Shown here: piece by piece, positions 22,901 through 33,760 of the stretch
How positions within the stretch are numbered: the first letter of the stretch is position 1
Layout of the letters: each line of letters opens with the position of its first letter
Source: Penium margaritaceum
Lineage: Eukaryota > Streptophyta > Zygnematophyceae > Desmidiales > Peniaceae
Reading direction: 5' to 3'
DNA length: 64,000 nucleotides
NCBI GenBank assembly: GCA_023375785.1
Contig: SZWC01001198.1
Span: 138,469-202,468, forward strand
Notes under the pieces: generated by a model
Databases searched by the model: none
Seen by the model: only the letters and a program-made list of their open reading frames with translations
Told to the model about the DNA's origin: nothing
Made by a program: the position numbers and the translations under genes

Positions 22901-24238
22901 TTAAGTGCGTGTGAGTGCGTGTGAGTGTGCGTGAGTGCGTGTGAGTGCATGTAAGTGTGTGTTAGTACATGTAAGTGCGTGTATGTGCATGTAAGTACGT
23001 GTAAGTGCGTGTAAGTGCATGTAAGTGCATGCAAGTACGTGCAAGTGCGTGGAGTGCGTATGTGCGTGTAGAAGTACGTGTATGTGCGTGTATGTGCATG
23101 TGTGTGCATGTAAGTGCATGTTAGTGTGTGTAAGTGCGTTAAAGTACATGCAAGTGTGCATAAGTTTGTGTAAGTCCGTGTAAGTGTGTGTAAGTGTGTG
23201 AAAGTGTGTGTAAGTGCATATAAATGCCTGTAAGTGTGTGTAAGTGCCTATAAGTGTGTGTGTAGGTGCGTGTAAGTGCGTGTAAGTGCGTGTAAGTTTG
23301 TGTAAGGGCATATAAATGCGTGTAAGTTCGTGCTAGTACGTGCAAGTATGTGCAAGTGCCTGCAAGTGCATGTAAGTGCGTGTAAGTGCGTGCAAGTGCA
23401 TGCAAGTGTGTACAAGTGCGTATAAGTGCGTGTAAGTGCTTGTGTAAGTGTGTGTAAGTGCGTGTAAGTGTATGTAAGTGCGTGTAAGTGCGTGTAAGTG
23501 TGTGTAAGTCCATGTAAGTGTGTGTGAGTGCGTGTGTATCCGTGTGAGTGTGTGTGAGTATGTGTGAGTGTGTGAGAGTGCGTGTGAGTGTGCGTGAGAG
23601 CATGTGAGTGCGTGTGAGTGCGTGTAAGTACGTGTAACTGCATGAAAGTGTGTGTGAGTGCGTGTGAGTGCGTGTAAGTACGTGTTAGTGCGTGTAAGTG
23701 TGTGTAAGTGTGTGTAGGTGTGTGTAAGTGCGTGTAAGTGCGTGTAAGTGCGTGCAAGTGCGTGCAAGTGTGTGCAAGTGCGTGTAAGTGCGTGTAAGTG
23801 CGGGCAAGTGCAGGTAAGTGCGTGCAAGTACGTGTAAGTGTGTGTAAGTGTGTGTAAGTGCGTGTAACTGCGTGAAAGTGTGTGTGAGTGCGTGTGAGTG
23901 CGTGTAAGTACGTGTTAGTGCGTGTAAGTGTGTGTAAGTGTGTGTAGGTGTGTGTAAGTGCGTGTAAGTGCGTGTAAGTGCGTGTAAGTGTGGGTAAGTG
24001 CGGGTAAGTGCGGGTAAGTGCGTGTAAGTGCGTGTAAGTGTGTGCAAGTGCGTGCAAGTGCATATAAGTGCGTGCAAGTGCATGTAAGTGCGTGTAAGTA
24101 CATATAAGTACGTGTAAGTGCGGGCAAATGCAGGTAAGTGCGTGCAAGTACGTGTAAGTGTGTGTAAGTGTGTGTAAGTGTGTGCAAGTGTGTGTAAGTG
24201 TGCGTAAGTGCGTGTAAGTGCATGTAAGTGCATGTAAG
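19931..24238 (+). repeat. Satellite C, forward, right array
   Basis: Orientation switches back at about 19930 (CACTTACGTGCAAGTGCG), tail to tail. This array has extra monomer variants (GTGCAAGTGC, GTGTGAGTGC) that cluster in blocks. One segmental duplication is clear: the stretch around CGTGTTAGTG at 23681 recurs at 23911, 230 bp later. The array ends at GTAAGACCATC, where satellite D begins. Confidence 0.95.
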
Positions 24239-27200
24239 ACCATCTATCTTTGGCACTAGAGCATCACACTTTGGCACTGGAGCTTCACACCTTGGCAGTA
24301 GAGCGTCACACTTTTGCACTAGTGTTCCACATTTTTGGCACTAGAGCATCACACTTTGACACTAGGGCGTCACACTTTGGCACTAGAGCGTCACAATTTG
24401 GCACTAGAGCTTCACACATTGGCACTAAAGCGTCACTCCTTGGAAGTAGGGCGTCACACTTTGGCACTAGAGTGTCACGCTTTGGCACTAGAGCGCCACA
24501 CTTTGGCATAAGAGTTTCAAACTTTGGCACTAGAGCGTTAGTGTGCCACTAGAGCGTCACACTTTGGCAATAGAGTGTCGCAGTTTGGAACTAGAGCGTC
24601 ACACTTTGGCACTAGAGTGTTACACTTTGGTACTAGAGCGTCACACTTTGGCACCAGAGCATCACACTTTGGCACTAGAGATTCACACTTTGGCACTAGT
24701 GCGTTACACTTTGGCACTAGAGTGTCACACTCTGGCACTAGATTATCACACACTTTGGCACTAGAGCTTCAAACTCTGGCACTAGAGCGTCAGACGTTGG
24801 CACAATTGCGTCAAACTTTGGCACTAGAGCGTCACACTTTAGCACTAGAGCTCCAAACATTGGCATTAGAGCATCACAATTCGGCACTAGAGTGTCACAC
24901 TTTGGCACTAGAGCGTCAGACTTTGGCACTAGAGCCCCACACTTTCGTACTAGAGCCTCACACTTTGGCACTCGAGCGTCACATGTTGGCACTAGTGCAT
25001 CACACTTTGGAACTAGAGCGTCACACTTGGGCACTAGAGCTTCACATTTTGGCACTAGAGCGTCACACTTTGGCACAGGAGAGTCACACTTTGGCAATAG
25101 AGCGTCACACTTTCGTACTAAAGCTTCACACTTGGGCACTATGGTTTCGAACTTTGGCACTAGAGCGTCACACTTTGGCACTGGAGCATCACTCTTTGGC
25201 ACTAGAGCGTCACACTTTGGCACTAGAGCATCATACTTTGGCACTATAGCATCACATTTTGGCAGTAGAGCTCCACACTTTGGCACTATAGCGTCACACT
25301 TGGGCACTACAGCATCACACTTTGGCACTAGTGCGTTGTTCTCTGGAACGAGAGCTCCAAACGTTGGCACTAGAGCGTCAAACTTTGGCACTAGAGCTTC
25401 ACACTTTGGCACTCGAGCGTCACACTTTTGCATTAGAGCATCTATCTTTGGCACTAGAGCATCACACTTTGGCAGTGGAGCTTCACACCTTGGCACTAGA
25501 GCGTCACACTTTAGCACTAGAGTTCTATACTTTGGCACTAGAGCGTCACACCTTGACACTAGAGTGTCACACTTTGGAACTAGAGCGTCACAATTTGGCA
25601 CTAGAGTTTCACACATTGGCACTAGAGCGTCACTCCTTGGAAGTAGAGCGTCACACTTTGGCACTAGAGTGTCACTTATTGGCACTAGAACGTCACACTT
25701 TGGCACTAGAGTTTCAAACTTTGGCACTAGAGCATCACACTTTGGCACTAAAGCATCACACTTTGGCACTAGAGCTGCACACTTTGGCACTATAGCGTTG
25801 CACTTTGGCACTACAGTGTCACACTTTGGCACTAGAGCATCACAGTTTGGAACTAGAGCTCCAAACAGTGGCACTAGAGCGTCACACTTTGGCACTAGAG
25901 CTGCACACTTTGGCACTCAAGCGTCTCACTTTTGCATTAGACCATCTAACTTTGGCACTAGAACATCACACTTTGGCACTGGAGCTTAGCACATTGGCAC
26001 TAGAGCGTTACACTTTGGCACTAGAGTTCCTCACTTTGGCACTAGAGCATAACACTTTGACACTAGAGCGTCACACTTTGGCACTAGAGCGTCACAATTT
26101 GGCATTAGAGCTTCACACATTGGCACTAGAGCGTCACTCCTTGGAAGTAGGGTGTCACACATTGGCACTAGAGCGCCACACTTTGGCACTAGAGTTTCAA
26201 AATTTGGCACTAGAGCATCAGTGTGCCACAAGTGCGTCACATTTTGGCAATAGAGTGTCATACTTTGGAACTAGAGCGTCACACTTTGGCACTAGAGCGT
26301 CACACTTTGGTACTAGAGTGTCACACTTTGGCACTAGAGCATCACATTTGGCACTAGAGATTCACACTTTGGCACTAGAGCGTCACACTTTGGCACTAGA
26401 GTGTCACACTCTGGCACTAGAGCGTCACACACTTTGGCACTAGAGCTTTAAACTCTGGCACTAGACCTTCAGACTTTGGCACTATAGCGTCCAACTTTGA
26501 CACTAGAGCATCACACTTTGGCACTATAGCTCCTAACAGTGGCATTAGAGCATCACAAATCGGCACTAGAGTGTCACACTTTGGCACTAGAGCGTCACAC
26601 TTGGGCACTAGAGCTTCACATTTTGGCACTATAGCGTCACACGTTTGCACAGGAGAGTCACACTTTGGCAATAGAGCATCACACGTTCGTACTAGAGCTT
26701 CACACTTGGGCAATATAGTTTCAAACTTTGGCACTAGAGCGTCACACTTAGGCACTGGAGCGTCACACTTTGGCACTAGAGCGTCACACTTTGGCACTAG
26801 AGTGTCACACTTTGGCACTAGAACATCACACTTTGGCACTAGAACTCCACACTTTGGCACTATAGCGTCACACTTTGGCACTACAACGTCACATTTTGGC
26901 ACTAGAACGTCACACTTTGGAACTTGAGCTCCAAACGTTGGCACTAGAGCGTCACACTATGGCACTAGAGCTTCACACTTTGGTACTAGAGCGTCACACT
27001 TTTACATTAGACCATCACACTTTGGCACTAGAGCATCACACTTTGGCACTAGAGTTCCACACTTTGGCATCATAGAGTCACAGTTTGACACTAGAGCGTC
27101 ACACTTTGGCAATAGAGCGTCACACTTTTGCACTAGAGCTTCACACTTTGGCACTAGAGCATCACTCCTTAGAACTAGAGCGTCACACTTTGGCACTAGA

Positions 27201-29079
27201 GTGTCACACTTTGGCACTATAGTGTCACACTTTGGCACTAGAGTTTCGAACTTGGGCACTAGAGTGTCGCGTTTTCGCTCTAGAGCATCTCACTTTGGCA
27301 ATAGAGTGTCGCACTTTTGAACTAGAGTGTCACACTTTGGCACTAGAGAGTCACACTCTCGTACTAGAGCGTCACACTTTAGCACTAGGGCATCACACTT
27401 TGGCACTAGAGAAACACACTTTGGCACTAGGGCGTCAGACTTAAGGACTAGAGTGTCACACTTTGGCACTAGACCGTCACACTTTGGAACTAGAGCTTCA
27501 AACTCTGGCAATAGAGCGTCAGAATTTAGAACTACTCCATCACACTTTGGCACTAGAGCGTCACACTTTGGCACAAGAGCATCACACTTTGGCACTAGAG
27601 CTCTACACGCTGGCACTAGAGCGTCAAACTTTGGCACTACAGTGTCACACTTAGGCACTAGAGGATCACACTTTGGCACTAGAGGTCCAAACATTGGCAT
27701 TAGAGCGTCAAAACTTGGCACTAGAGCGTCACACTTTGGCACTAGACCTTCACACTCTGGCACTAGAACGTCACACGTTGGCACTAGATCGTCACACTTT
27801 GGCACGAGAGCGTCACACTTTGGCACTGGAGCTTCATACGTTGGTAATATGCGTCATACTTTGGCACTAGAGCGTCCGAGTTAGGAACTAGAGCATCACA
27901 CATTGCCACTAGAGCGTCACACTTTGGCACTGGAGCATCACATTTTGGCACTTGAGTGTCACACTTTGGCACTAGAGCTTCAAACTTTGGCACTAGAGCG
28001 TCATACTTTGGCACTAGAGCTTCACACTTTGGCACCAGAGCGTTACACTTTGGCACTAGATATTCACACTAGAGCGTCACAATTTGGAACTAGAGCGTCA
28101 CAGTTTGGCACTACAGCGTCACACATTTGCACTAGAGCATCACACGTTGGCACTAGAGTTTCGAACTTTGGCACTAGAGCGTCACACTTTGGCACTAGAG
28201 CGTCACACTTTGACACAAGAGCTTCACACTTTGGCACAAGAGCTTCACACTCTGGCACTAGAGCGTCACGCTTTGGCACTACAGCACCACACTTTGGCAC
28301 TAGAGTGGCACACTTGGGCACTATAGAGTCACCCTTCGGCACAAGAGCGTCCAACTTTGGGACTAGAGCGTCACACTTTGGCACTAGAGCGTCACACTTT
28401 GCCACTATAACGTCACACTTTGGCACTAGGGCATCACACTTTGACACTAGAGCGTCACACTTTGGCACTGGCATTTCACACTTTGGCACTGGAGCGTCAC
28501 ACTATGGCACCAGACATTCGTACTTTGGTGCTAGAGCGTCATACTTTCACGCTTGAGCGTCACACGTTGCCACTAGAGCCTCGGAATGTAGCACTAGAGT
28601 TTTGAATTTTGGCACTAGAGCGTCACTCTTTGGCACTAGAGCGTCACACTCTTGTAATAGAGTGTCGCACTTTTGAACGAGAGCGTCACACTTTGGCACT
28701 AGAGCGTCACACTTTGGCACTAGAGCATCACAGTTTGGCACTAGAGCATCACATTTGGCATTAGAGATTCACACTTTGGCACAAGAGCGTCATGCTTTGG
28801 CACTAGAGTGTAATAATTTGGTACTAGAGCGTCACACTTTGGCACTAGAGCTTCAAACGTTGGCACTATAGCGTCAGACTTTGACACTACAGCGTCACAC
28901 TCTGGAACTAGGGCGTCACATTTTGGCACTAGAGCGTCAAACGTTGGCACTAAAGCCTCATACTTCTGCACTAGAGCGTCACACTTTGGCACTAGAATGT
29001 CACACTTTGGCATTTGAGCGTCATAATTTGGCACTTGAGCGTCAGACTTTGGCACTAGCGCTTCACTCTTGGGTACTAG
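24239..29079 (+). repeat. Satellite D, 21-bp tandem array (left part)
   Basis: The unit is 21 bp with core GAGCGTCACACTTTGGCACT. Substitutions are frequent. Higher-order structure exists: CATCTATCTT at 24241 and 25439, with CATCTAACTT at 25943; CCTTGGAAGTAG at 24438, 25635 and 26139. This gives offsets of about 1,197 bp (57 units) and 504 bp (24 units). Because 21 is divisible by 3, long open frames (HTLALER and VPKCDAL types) appear on both strands; they are not genes. Confidence 0.95.
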
Positions 29080-29670
29080 TGTTGGAAATCATCGACTCTG
29101 ACAATAGTTATTCCCACTTTCCCAGCAATGGTTCAGGTCCGAGACCGAACCACCTGGACCCAACGGCCATCGGTCAGACTAATCGTTGAGCCCAACATGT
29201 CAAGTCATCCCATAATAACGTGACATGTGTCACCCGCATCCGGCTAGCGGAAAGAAGCCCTTGCTCTGCTCATTTGCCCTGTTCTGTTCTTTTATGATAG
29301 AGGATGTTCATTCCCTTGAGTTAACCATAACAAATCTGCTCATCATGTTCCGTGGCTTCGCCGCCGTGTCTTCACTCTGCTCGCTCCTCGCACTTCCAGT
29401 CTTCGCCAAGCCCCTCTCAACACTTCGATTCATCACTCTCGCTCCTTTGCTCAGCTCTCACACTCCGCCAAACATCACTTACCTCACCAGCACTCTCTCT
29501 AACATCAACCTGTCTACCTCGACTACCTCGTGTCTCAGCTTCTATCAAGCTAGAGCGACTAACTCCTCGGACCGCTTTCGCTCACGTCACCCTGCTGATG
29601 TACACTTGCATGTCCTGCCGCTTCTGCTTGCTTCTGCTGCCGCCGTTCTGGTGCCTGCATTCTTCTGACA
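29080..29670 (+). repeat. 5' LTR of the copia-type element
   Basis: The LTR runs 591 bp from TGTTGG to CTGACA, so it has TG…CA ends. The right edge is fixed by the primer-binding site starting at 29671. The region is pyrimidine-rich towards its 3' end (many CTC and CTT runs from 29380). No second copy occurs in the window, so the LTR cannot be confirmed by comparison. Confidence 0.75.
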
Positions 29671-29682
29671 TGGTATCAGAGC
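29671..29682 (+). promoter_or_regulatory. Primer-binding site for initiator tRNA-Met
   Basis: TGGTATCAGAGC is the standard complement of the 3' end of plant initiator tRNA-Met, used to prime minus-strand DNA synthesis. It directly abuts the LTR end. Confidence 0.88.
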
Positions 29683-31287
29683 ATCATGCAACATCACCTG
29701 GTGCCGCGTGACTATGTCATCACTCTGCCGCCATCTTCCCTCCATCGCCTCCTTCTACAAGCTCCTGCCGCCGCTACTGTCGCCTCTCGCCTCGCCGCTT
29801 CGCCAGCACCTGACATCAGCTGCTCTGCATGACGAGTTCTCGACGCTGCAGGAACGCCTCGTCATTGTGAGAAGGCCCTACGCCCATTTCCACGCCCGTG
29901 GCTAACAACCGGTTACGTGTCACCCACATCAGCCGCAAACAAACTCTCAAGCCGCCGGCTGCCGTCAACTACCAAGAAGCTTCCTGCCGTCTACCATCCG
30001 CTGTCCCTCATCACATCTGCTTCCGCCTCCATCTCCTCCTCATGCATCTTGCCTCAACAGCCTCATCTGCTGACTCCCTCGTTGTCATCCTCCGTCCGCC
30101 TGCGTCCATCATCTTGAGTTGCTCTCTCGCACCGCCTCCCCGTCTCGTCAGTAGCTGCAGCCAAAACTTCTACCGTCAGGGTATCGGACACCACCAGTCT
30201 TCCTGCTCCCATTTCCGAGCCAACTGGGGAACAAGCCATCACTCTCCTAAACGCAGACAAAGTAGCCGAGTCACTCTGCCTCCCTGCCGCATCGCCTCTC
30301 ATCTCGGCTCTCTCCGCTCGCGTCGCTCCCTCTCTCCCATCTCCTTCATCATCATCAGCCTTCACTCCTCGCATCAGCCTCGTTGACTGCCATCAGCCCT
30401 CCTCCTCCTCCTCGCTCCAGTCTCCTCCACTTCATCAGCTGCCCACTTCTCCCTCATTGCCATCTCTCCATCATCAGCATCCTCCGCGCCGCCTTGGCAT
30501 TCATCATCGTCATCAGCATCGTCCCTTTGCGCACGTGATTCCGTCCCTGCACCCAGTCATCAACCAATCGCTTCCTCCGCTTCCGCATCGCTTTCAGCTC
30601 GGCAAAAAGATCCGCCCGGTCGCATCGCCTTTTTCCGCGAAGACTTGCGCCCATGCGGAAACTTCCTGCAGTGCACGCGGTTTCCCCCTACGCCGACTCA
30701 TCAACCAATCGCTTCCGCAATCGCTTCTAGCTCGGCAAAAGGATCCGCCCGGTCGCATCGCCTGTTCCGCGACGACCTGCGTCCACGCGAAACTTCCTTC
30801 AGCGCACGCGGTTCGCCCCTACGCCCACTCCATCATCCATCGCTCCTCTGCTGCCATCCGCTTCTGCTCTGCTCAGCACAAGGATCCGCCCGGTTGCATC
30901 GCCTGTTCCGCGACGACCTGCGCCCACGCTGAAAAAACAGCCGTCGCGCACGTGGTCTCACCCCTGCGCCCACTCCATCATCTTTTGTTCCTCCGCCATC
31001 ATCTGTCTTCATCATCCGCTCGGCACAGGGATTCGCCCGGTCGCATCGCCTGTTCCGCGATGACCTGCGCCCACGCCAAAACTTCCAAGCGCACGAGGTT
31101 CCATCCCTGCGCTCATTCAGTCACTCCTCATTTCTGCCGCCAACTACTCTCGTCTCTTCCACTCAACCTTCCACGACGCACGTGGTTCTATTCTCTTGCT
31201 GATCTGATCACCACTCTCGGCCTAACTCAACTTTCATCAATCGCAACCTGCCATCTCAACTACTGCTGCCCCTCTGCTCTCTTCAGC
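29683..31287 (+). other. Long pyrimidine-rich leader of the copia-type element
   Basis: About 1.6 kb separates the primer-binding site from the gag ATG. It is C/T-rich with scattered short ORFs of low-complexity Ser/Pro/His composition, and no recognisable domain. Its right half contains four tandem copies of a unit of about 140 bp. A leader this long is unusual for copia elements, so a structured or regulatory RNA role is possible but unproven. Confidence 0.6.
30528..31110 (+). repeat. About 140-bp tandem repeats in the copia leader, 4 copies
   Basis: The word GATCCGCCCGGTCGCATCGC, or a close variant, starts at 30609, 30742, 30884 and 31030, giving intervals of 133, 142 and 146 bp. Each copy continues with TTCCGCGA, a GACCTGCGCCCACGC-like segment and a GCGCACG(C/T)GGT-like segment. 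The copies have diverged, so the duplication is not recent. Confidence 0.85.
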
Positions 31288-31587
31288 ATGGCCAACCCTT
31301 GGCACGGTTGCCCCATCCTTGAGGAAGATGGAAGCAACATCAACAGCTGGTCACATACTGTGCTGACTTTGACCAGCACCATCTTCATCAACAAGTATCG
31401 TGTCTCGGACTTTCTCCTCGGGGTCTACGAGCATCAGCGCACACCTCAACAGTCCCCACATCTTTACCATATAACCTTCCTCCTAATATGGGGACATCTC
31501 TTCAACCTCCTGGATATGTCGTTCCATCATATACGCACCAATGCAATGAATGGACCGGAGCTCTGGTTTCGTTTACAGCTGGACTAG
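31288..31587 (+). pseudogene. Partial copia gag (N-terminal fragment)
   Basis: The ATG at 31288 opens 99 codons that start MANPWHGCPILEEDGSNINSW. The LEEDGSN…W pattern resembles the beginning of copia gag (UBN2/DUF4219 type), which packages element RNA in the cytoplasm. The stop TAG at 31585 is made by satellite D sequence (ACTAG), so the protein is truncated by the junction. From about 31440 a second frame is also open and reads more protein-like (NLPPNMGTSLQPPGY), so a frameshift may lie near there. Nothing of the nucleocapsid knuckle or pol remains. Confidence 0.6.
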
Positions 31588-32309
31588 AGCCTCACACATT
31601 GGCACTTGAGTTTCAAGCTTTGGCACTAGAGCGTCACTCTTTGGCACTAGAGCGTCACTCATTTGCAATAGTGTGTTGCACTTTGGAACAAGAGCGTCAC
31701 ACTTTGGTACTAGAGCATCACACTTTGGTATTGGCGCGTCATGCTTTAGCACTAAAGCGTCACACGTTGGCACTTGAGATTCACACTTTGGCGCAAGATC
31801 GTCACACTTTGGCACTAGAGTGTAACACTTTGGCACTAGAACATCACATTTTGGCACTAGAGCTTCAAACATTGGCAGTAGAGCGTCAGACTTCGGCACT
31901 ACAACATCACACTTTGGCACTAGAGCGTCAAACTTTGGCACTAGAGTATCACACTTTGGCACTAGAGTTTCAAAGTTAGGCACTAGAGCCTCGCACTTTG
32001 GCACTAGAGCGTCACACCTTGGCACTAGAGCGTCACATTTTGGCACTATAGCATCACACTCACACTTTGGCACTAGAGCGTTGCACTTTGGCACTGGAGC
32101 GTCATACTTTGGCACTAATGCGTCACAATTTCGCACTAGCGCTTCACAGTTTCGCACTAGAGCGTCACACGGTGGCACTAGACCATCACAATTTGGCACT
32201 AGAGCCTCACACTTGGGCACTAGAGCATCACACTTTGGCACTGGAGCGTCACACTTTTGCACTAGAGCGTCACACTTTGGCACTAGAGCGTCACACGTTG
32301 GCACTAGAG
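31583..32309 (+). repeat. Satellite D, 21-bp tandem array (right part)
   Basis: This is the same unit and orientation as 24239-29079, continuing after the copia remnant. It ends at GCACTAGAGC, where a G-rich array starts. Confidence 0.95.
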
Positions 32310-32447
32310 CTGGGATCGGGATTGGGATCGGGACTGGGATCGGGACTGGGATCGGGACTGGGATCGGGACTGGGATCGGGACTGGGATCGGGACTGCGAT
32401 CGCGACTGGGATGGCGACTATCATCGGGACTGGGATAGGGAGCAACT
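32310..32447 (+). repeat. G-rich 6/12-bp array with 14 evenly spaced GGG tracts
   Basis: From 32312 to 32392 there are 14 GGG tracts, each exactly 6 nt after the last (GGGATCGGGACT repeated). The pattern then degenerates to 32447. G3-N3-G3-N3-G3-N3-G3 is a textbook G-quadruplex motif on the plus strand. It lies between satellites D and E. Confidence 0.93.
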
Positions 32448-33760
32448 AGGGTGCAACTAGGGTGCAACTAGTGCGCAAGTAGGGTGCAACTAGGGCATGA
32501 CTAGGGCACGACTAGGGCGCGACTTGGACGCAACTAGGGCGCAACTAGGGCACAACTAGGGCGCAACAAGGGCGCAACTAGGGCGCAATGAGGGCGCAAC
32601 TGGGGGCAACTAGGGCGCAACTAGGGTGCAACTAGGTTGCTACTAGGGCACAACTAGGGTGCAACTAGGGCACAACTAGGGCGCAACTAGGATGCAACTA
32701 GTGCGCAACAAGGGTATAACTAGGGCGCGAGAAGGGCGTGACTAGGGCGCGACAAGGGCGTGACTAGGGCGCGACTTGGGTGCAACTAGGACGTAACTAG
32801 GGCGCAACTAGGACGCAACTAGGGTGCAATGAGGACGCAACTGGGGGCAACTAGTGCGCAATTAGGGCGCAACTAGGGCGCAACTAGGGTGCAACTAAGG
32901 CGCAACTAGCGTACAAGTATGGCGCAACTAGAGCGCAACTAGGGCGCAACTAGGGCGCAACTAGGGCGCAACTAGGGGGCAACTAAGGCGCAACTAGGGC
33001 GCAAATAGGGCACAAGTAGGACGCATCTAGGGCACAAGTAGGGTACAACTAGGGCGTTGCTAGTGCCCAACTAGAACGCAACTAGGGCACAACTAGGGCG
33101 CAACTAAGACGCAACTAGGGTGCAAGTAGGACGCAACTAGGGTGCAAGTAGGGCACAAGTAGGGTACAACTGGGGCACAACTAGGGCGCAACAAGGGCGC
33201 AACTAGCGCGCAACTAGGGCGCAACTAAGGCGCGACTTAAGCGCAACTATTGCGCAACTAGTGCGCAACTAGGGCGCAACGAGGGCACAACTAGAGCGCA
33301 ACTAGAGCGCAACTAGGGCGCAACTAGGACGCAACTAGGGCGCAACTAGAGCGCATCTAGGGCGCAACTAGGGCGCAAGAAGGGCGCAATGAGGGCGCAA
33401 GTAGGGCGCAACGAGGGTGCAACAAGGATGCAACAAGGGCGCAACTAGGGCGCAACTAGGGGGCAACTAGGCTACAACTAGGGCGCAACTAGGGTGCAAC
33501 TAGGGCGCAACTAGGGAACAACTTGGGCAAAACTAGGACGCAACTAGGTTGCAACTAGGGCGCAACTAGGGCGCAACTAGGGCGCAACTAGGATGCAACT
33601 AGGGCGCAACTGGGGCGCAACCAGGGCGCAACTAGGGCGCAACTAGGGCACAACTAGGGCACAACTAGGGCGCATCTAGGGTGCAACTAGTGTGCAAGTT
33701 GGGTGCAACTAAGGTGCAACGAAGGCGCAACTAGCGCGCAAGTAGGGCACAAGTAGGACG
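32448..33760 (+). repeat. Satellite E, 11-bp tandem array (forward)
   Basis: The unit is 11 bp, GGGCGCAACTA, with frequent variants (GGGTGCAACTA, GGGCACAACTA, AAGTAGG). The array runs directly into satellite F at about 33760 (GGACGCATTGCCGGG). The same family is found in reverse complement at 46887-49547. Confidence 0.93.

Larger units (their letters stand above)
29080..31582 (+). mobile_element. Truncated Ty1/copia-type LTR retrotransposon inserted in satellite D
   Basis: The element begins with TGTTGGAAATC, a typical copia LTR start, immediately after satellite D (ACTAG at 29075-29079). A 591-bp LTR is followed directly by the tRNA-iMet primer-binding site, a long leader with tandem repeats, and the start of gag. 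Satellite D resumes at 31583 with ACTAG in the same orientation. No 3' LTR, polypurine tract, protease, integrase or reverse transcriptase is present, so most of the element is missing. A deletion after insertion, or collapse during assembly, would explain it. The copia assignment rests on the LTR start, the primer-binding site and the gag N-terminus. Confidence 0.8.

Noticed and set aside
10664-24238. Many 60-519 codon ORFs of the THLHALTRTY type
   Set aside because: A 10-bp unit read in threes gives a 10-residue repeat in any frame without stops. The orientation of the ORFs simply follows the orientation of the array.
30457-31587. A 376-codon ORF across the copia leader and gag
   Set aside because: Its first 277 codons are low-complexity His/Ser/Pro translation of leader tandem repeats. 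Only the part from the ATG at 31288 looks like gag.
24239-32309. ORFs of 60-392 codons (HTLALER, SHFGTRA and VPKCDAL repeats)
   Set aside because: The 21-bp satellite is divisible by 3, so open frames are automatic. Frames on both strands are open over the same DNA.
32312-32392. Possible interstitial telomere
   Set aside because: The units are GGGATC/GGGACT, not TTTAGGG, TTAGGG or another known telomere repeat, and the array lies inside satellite DNA.
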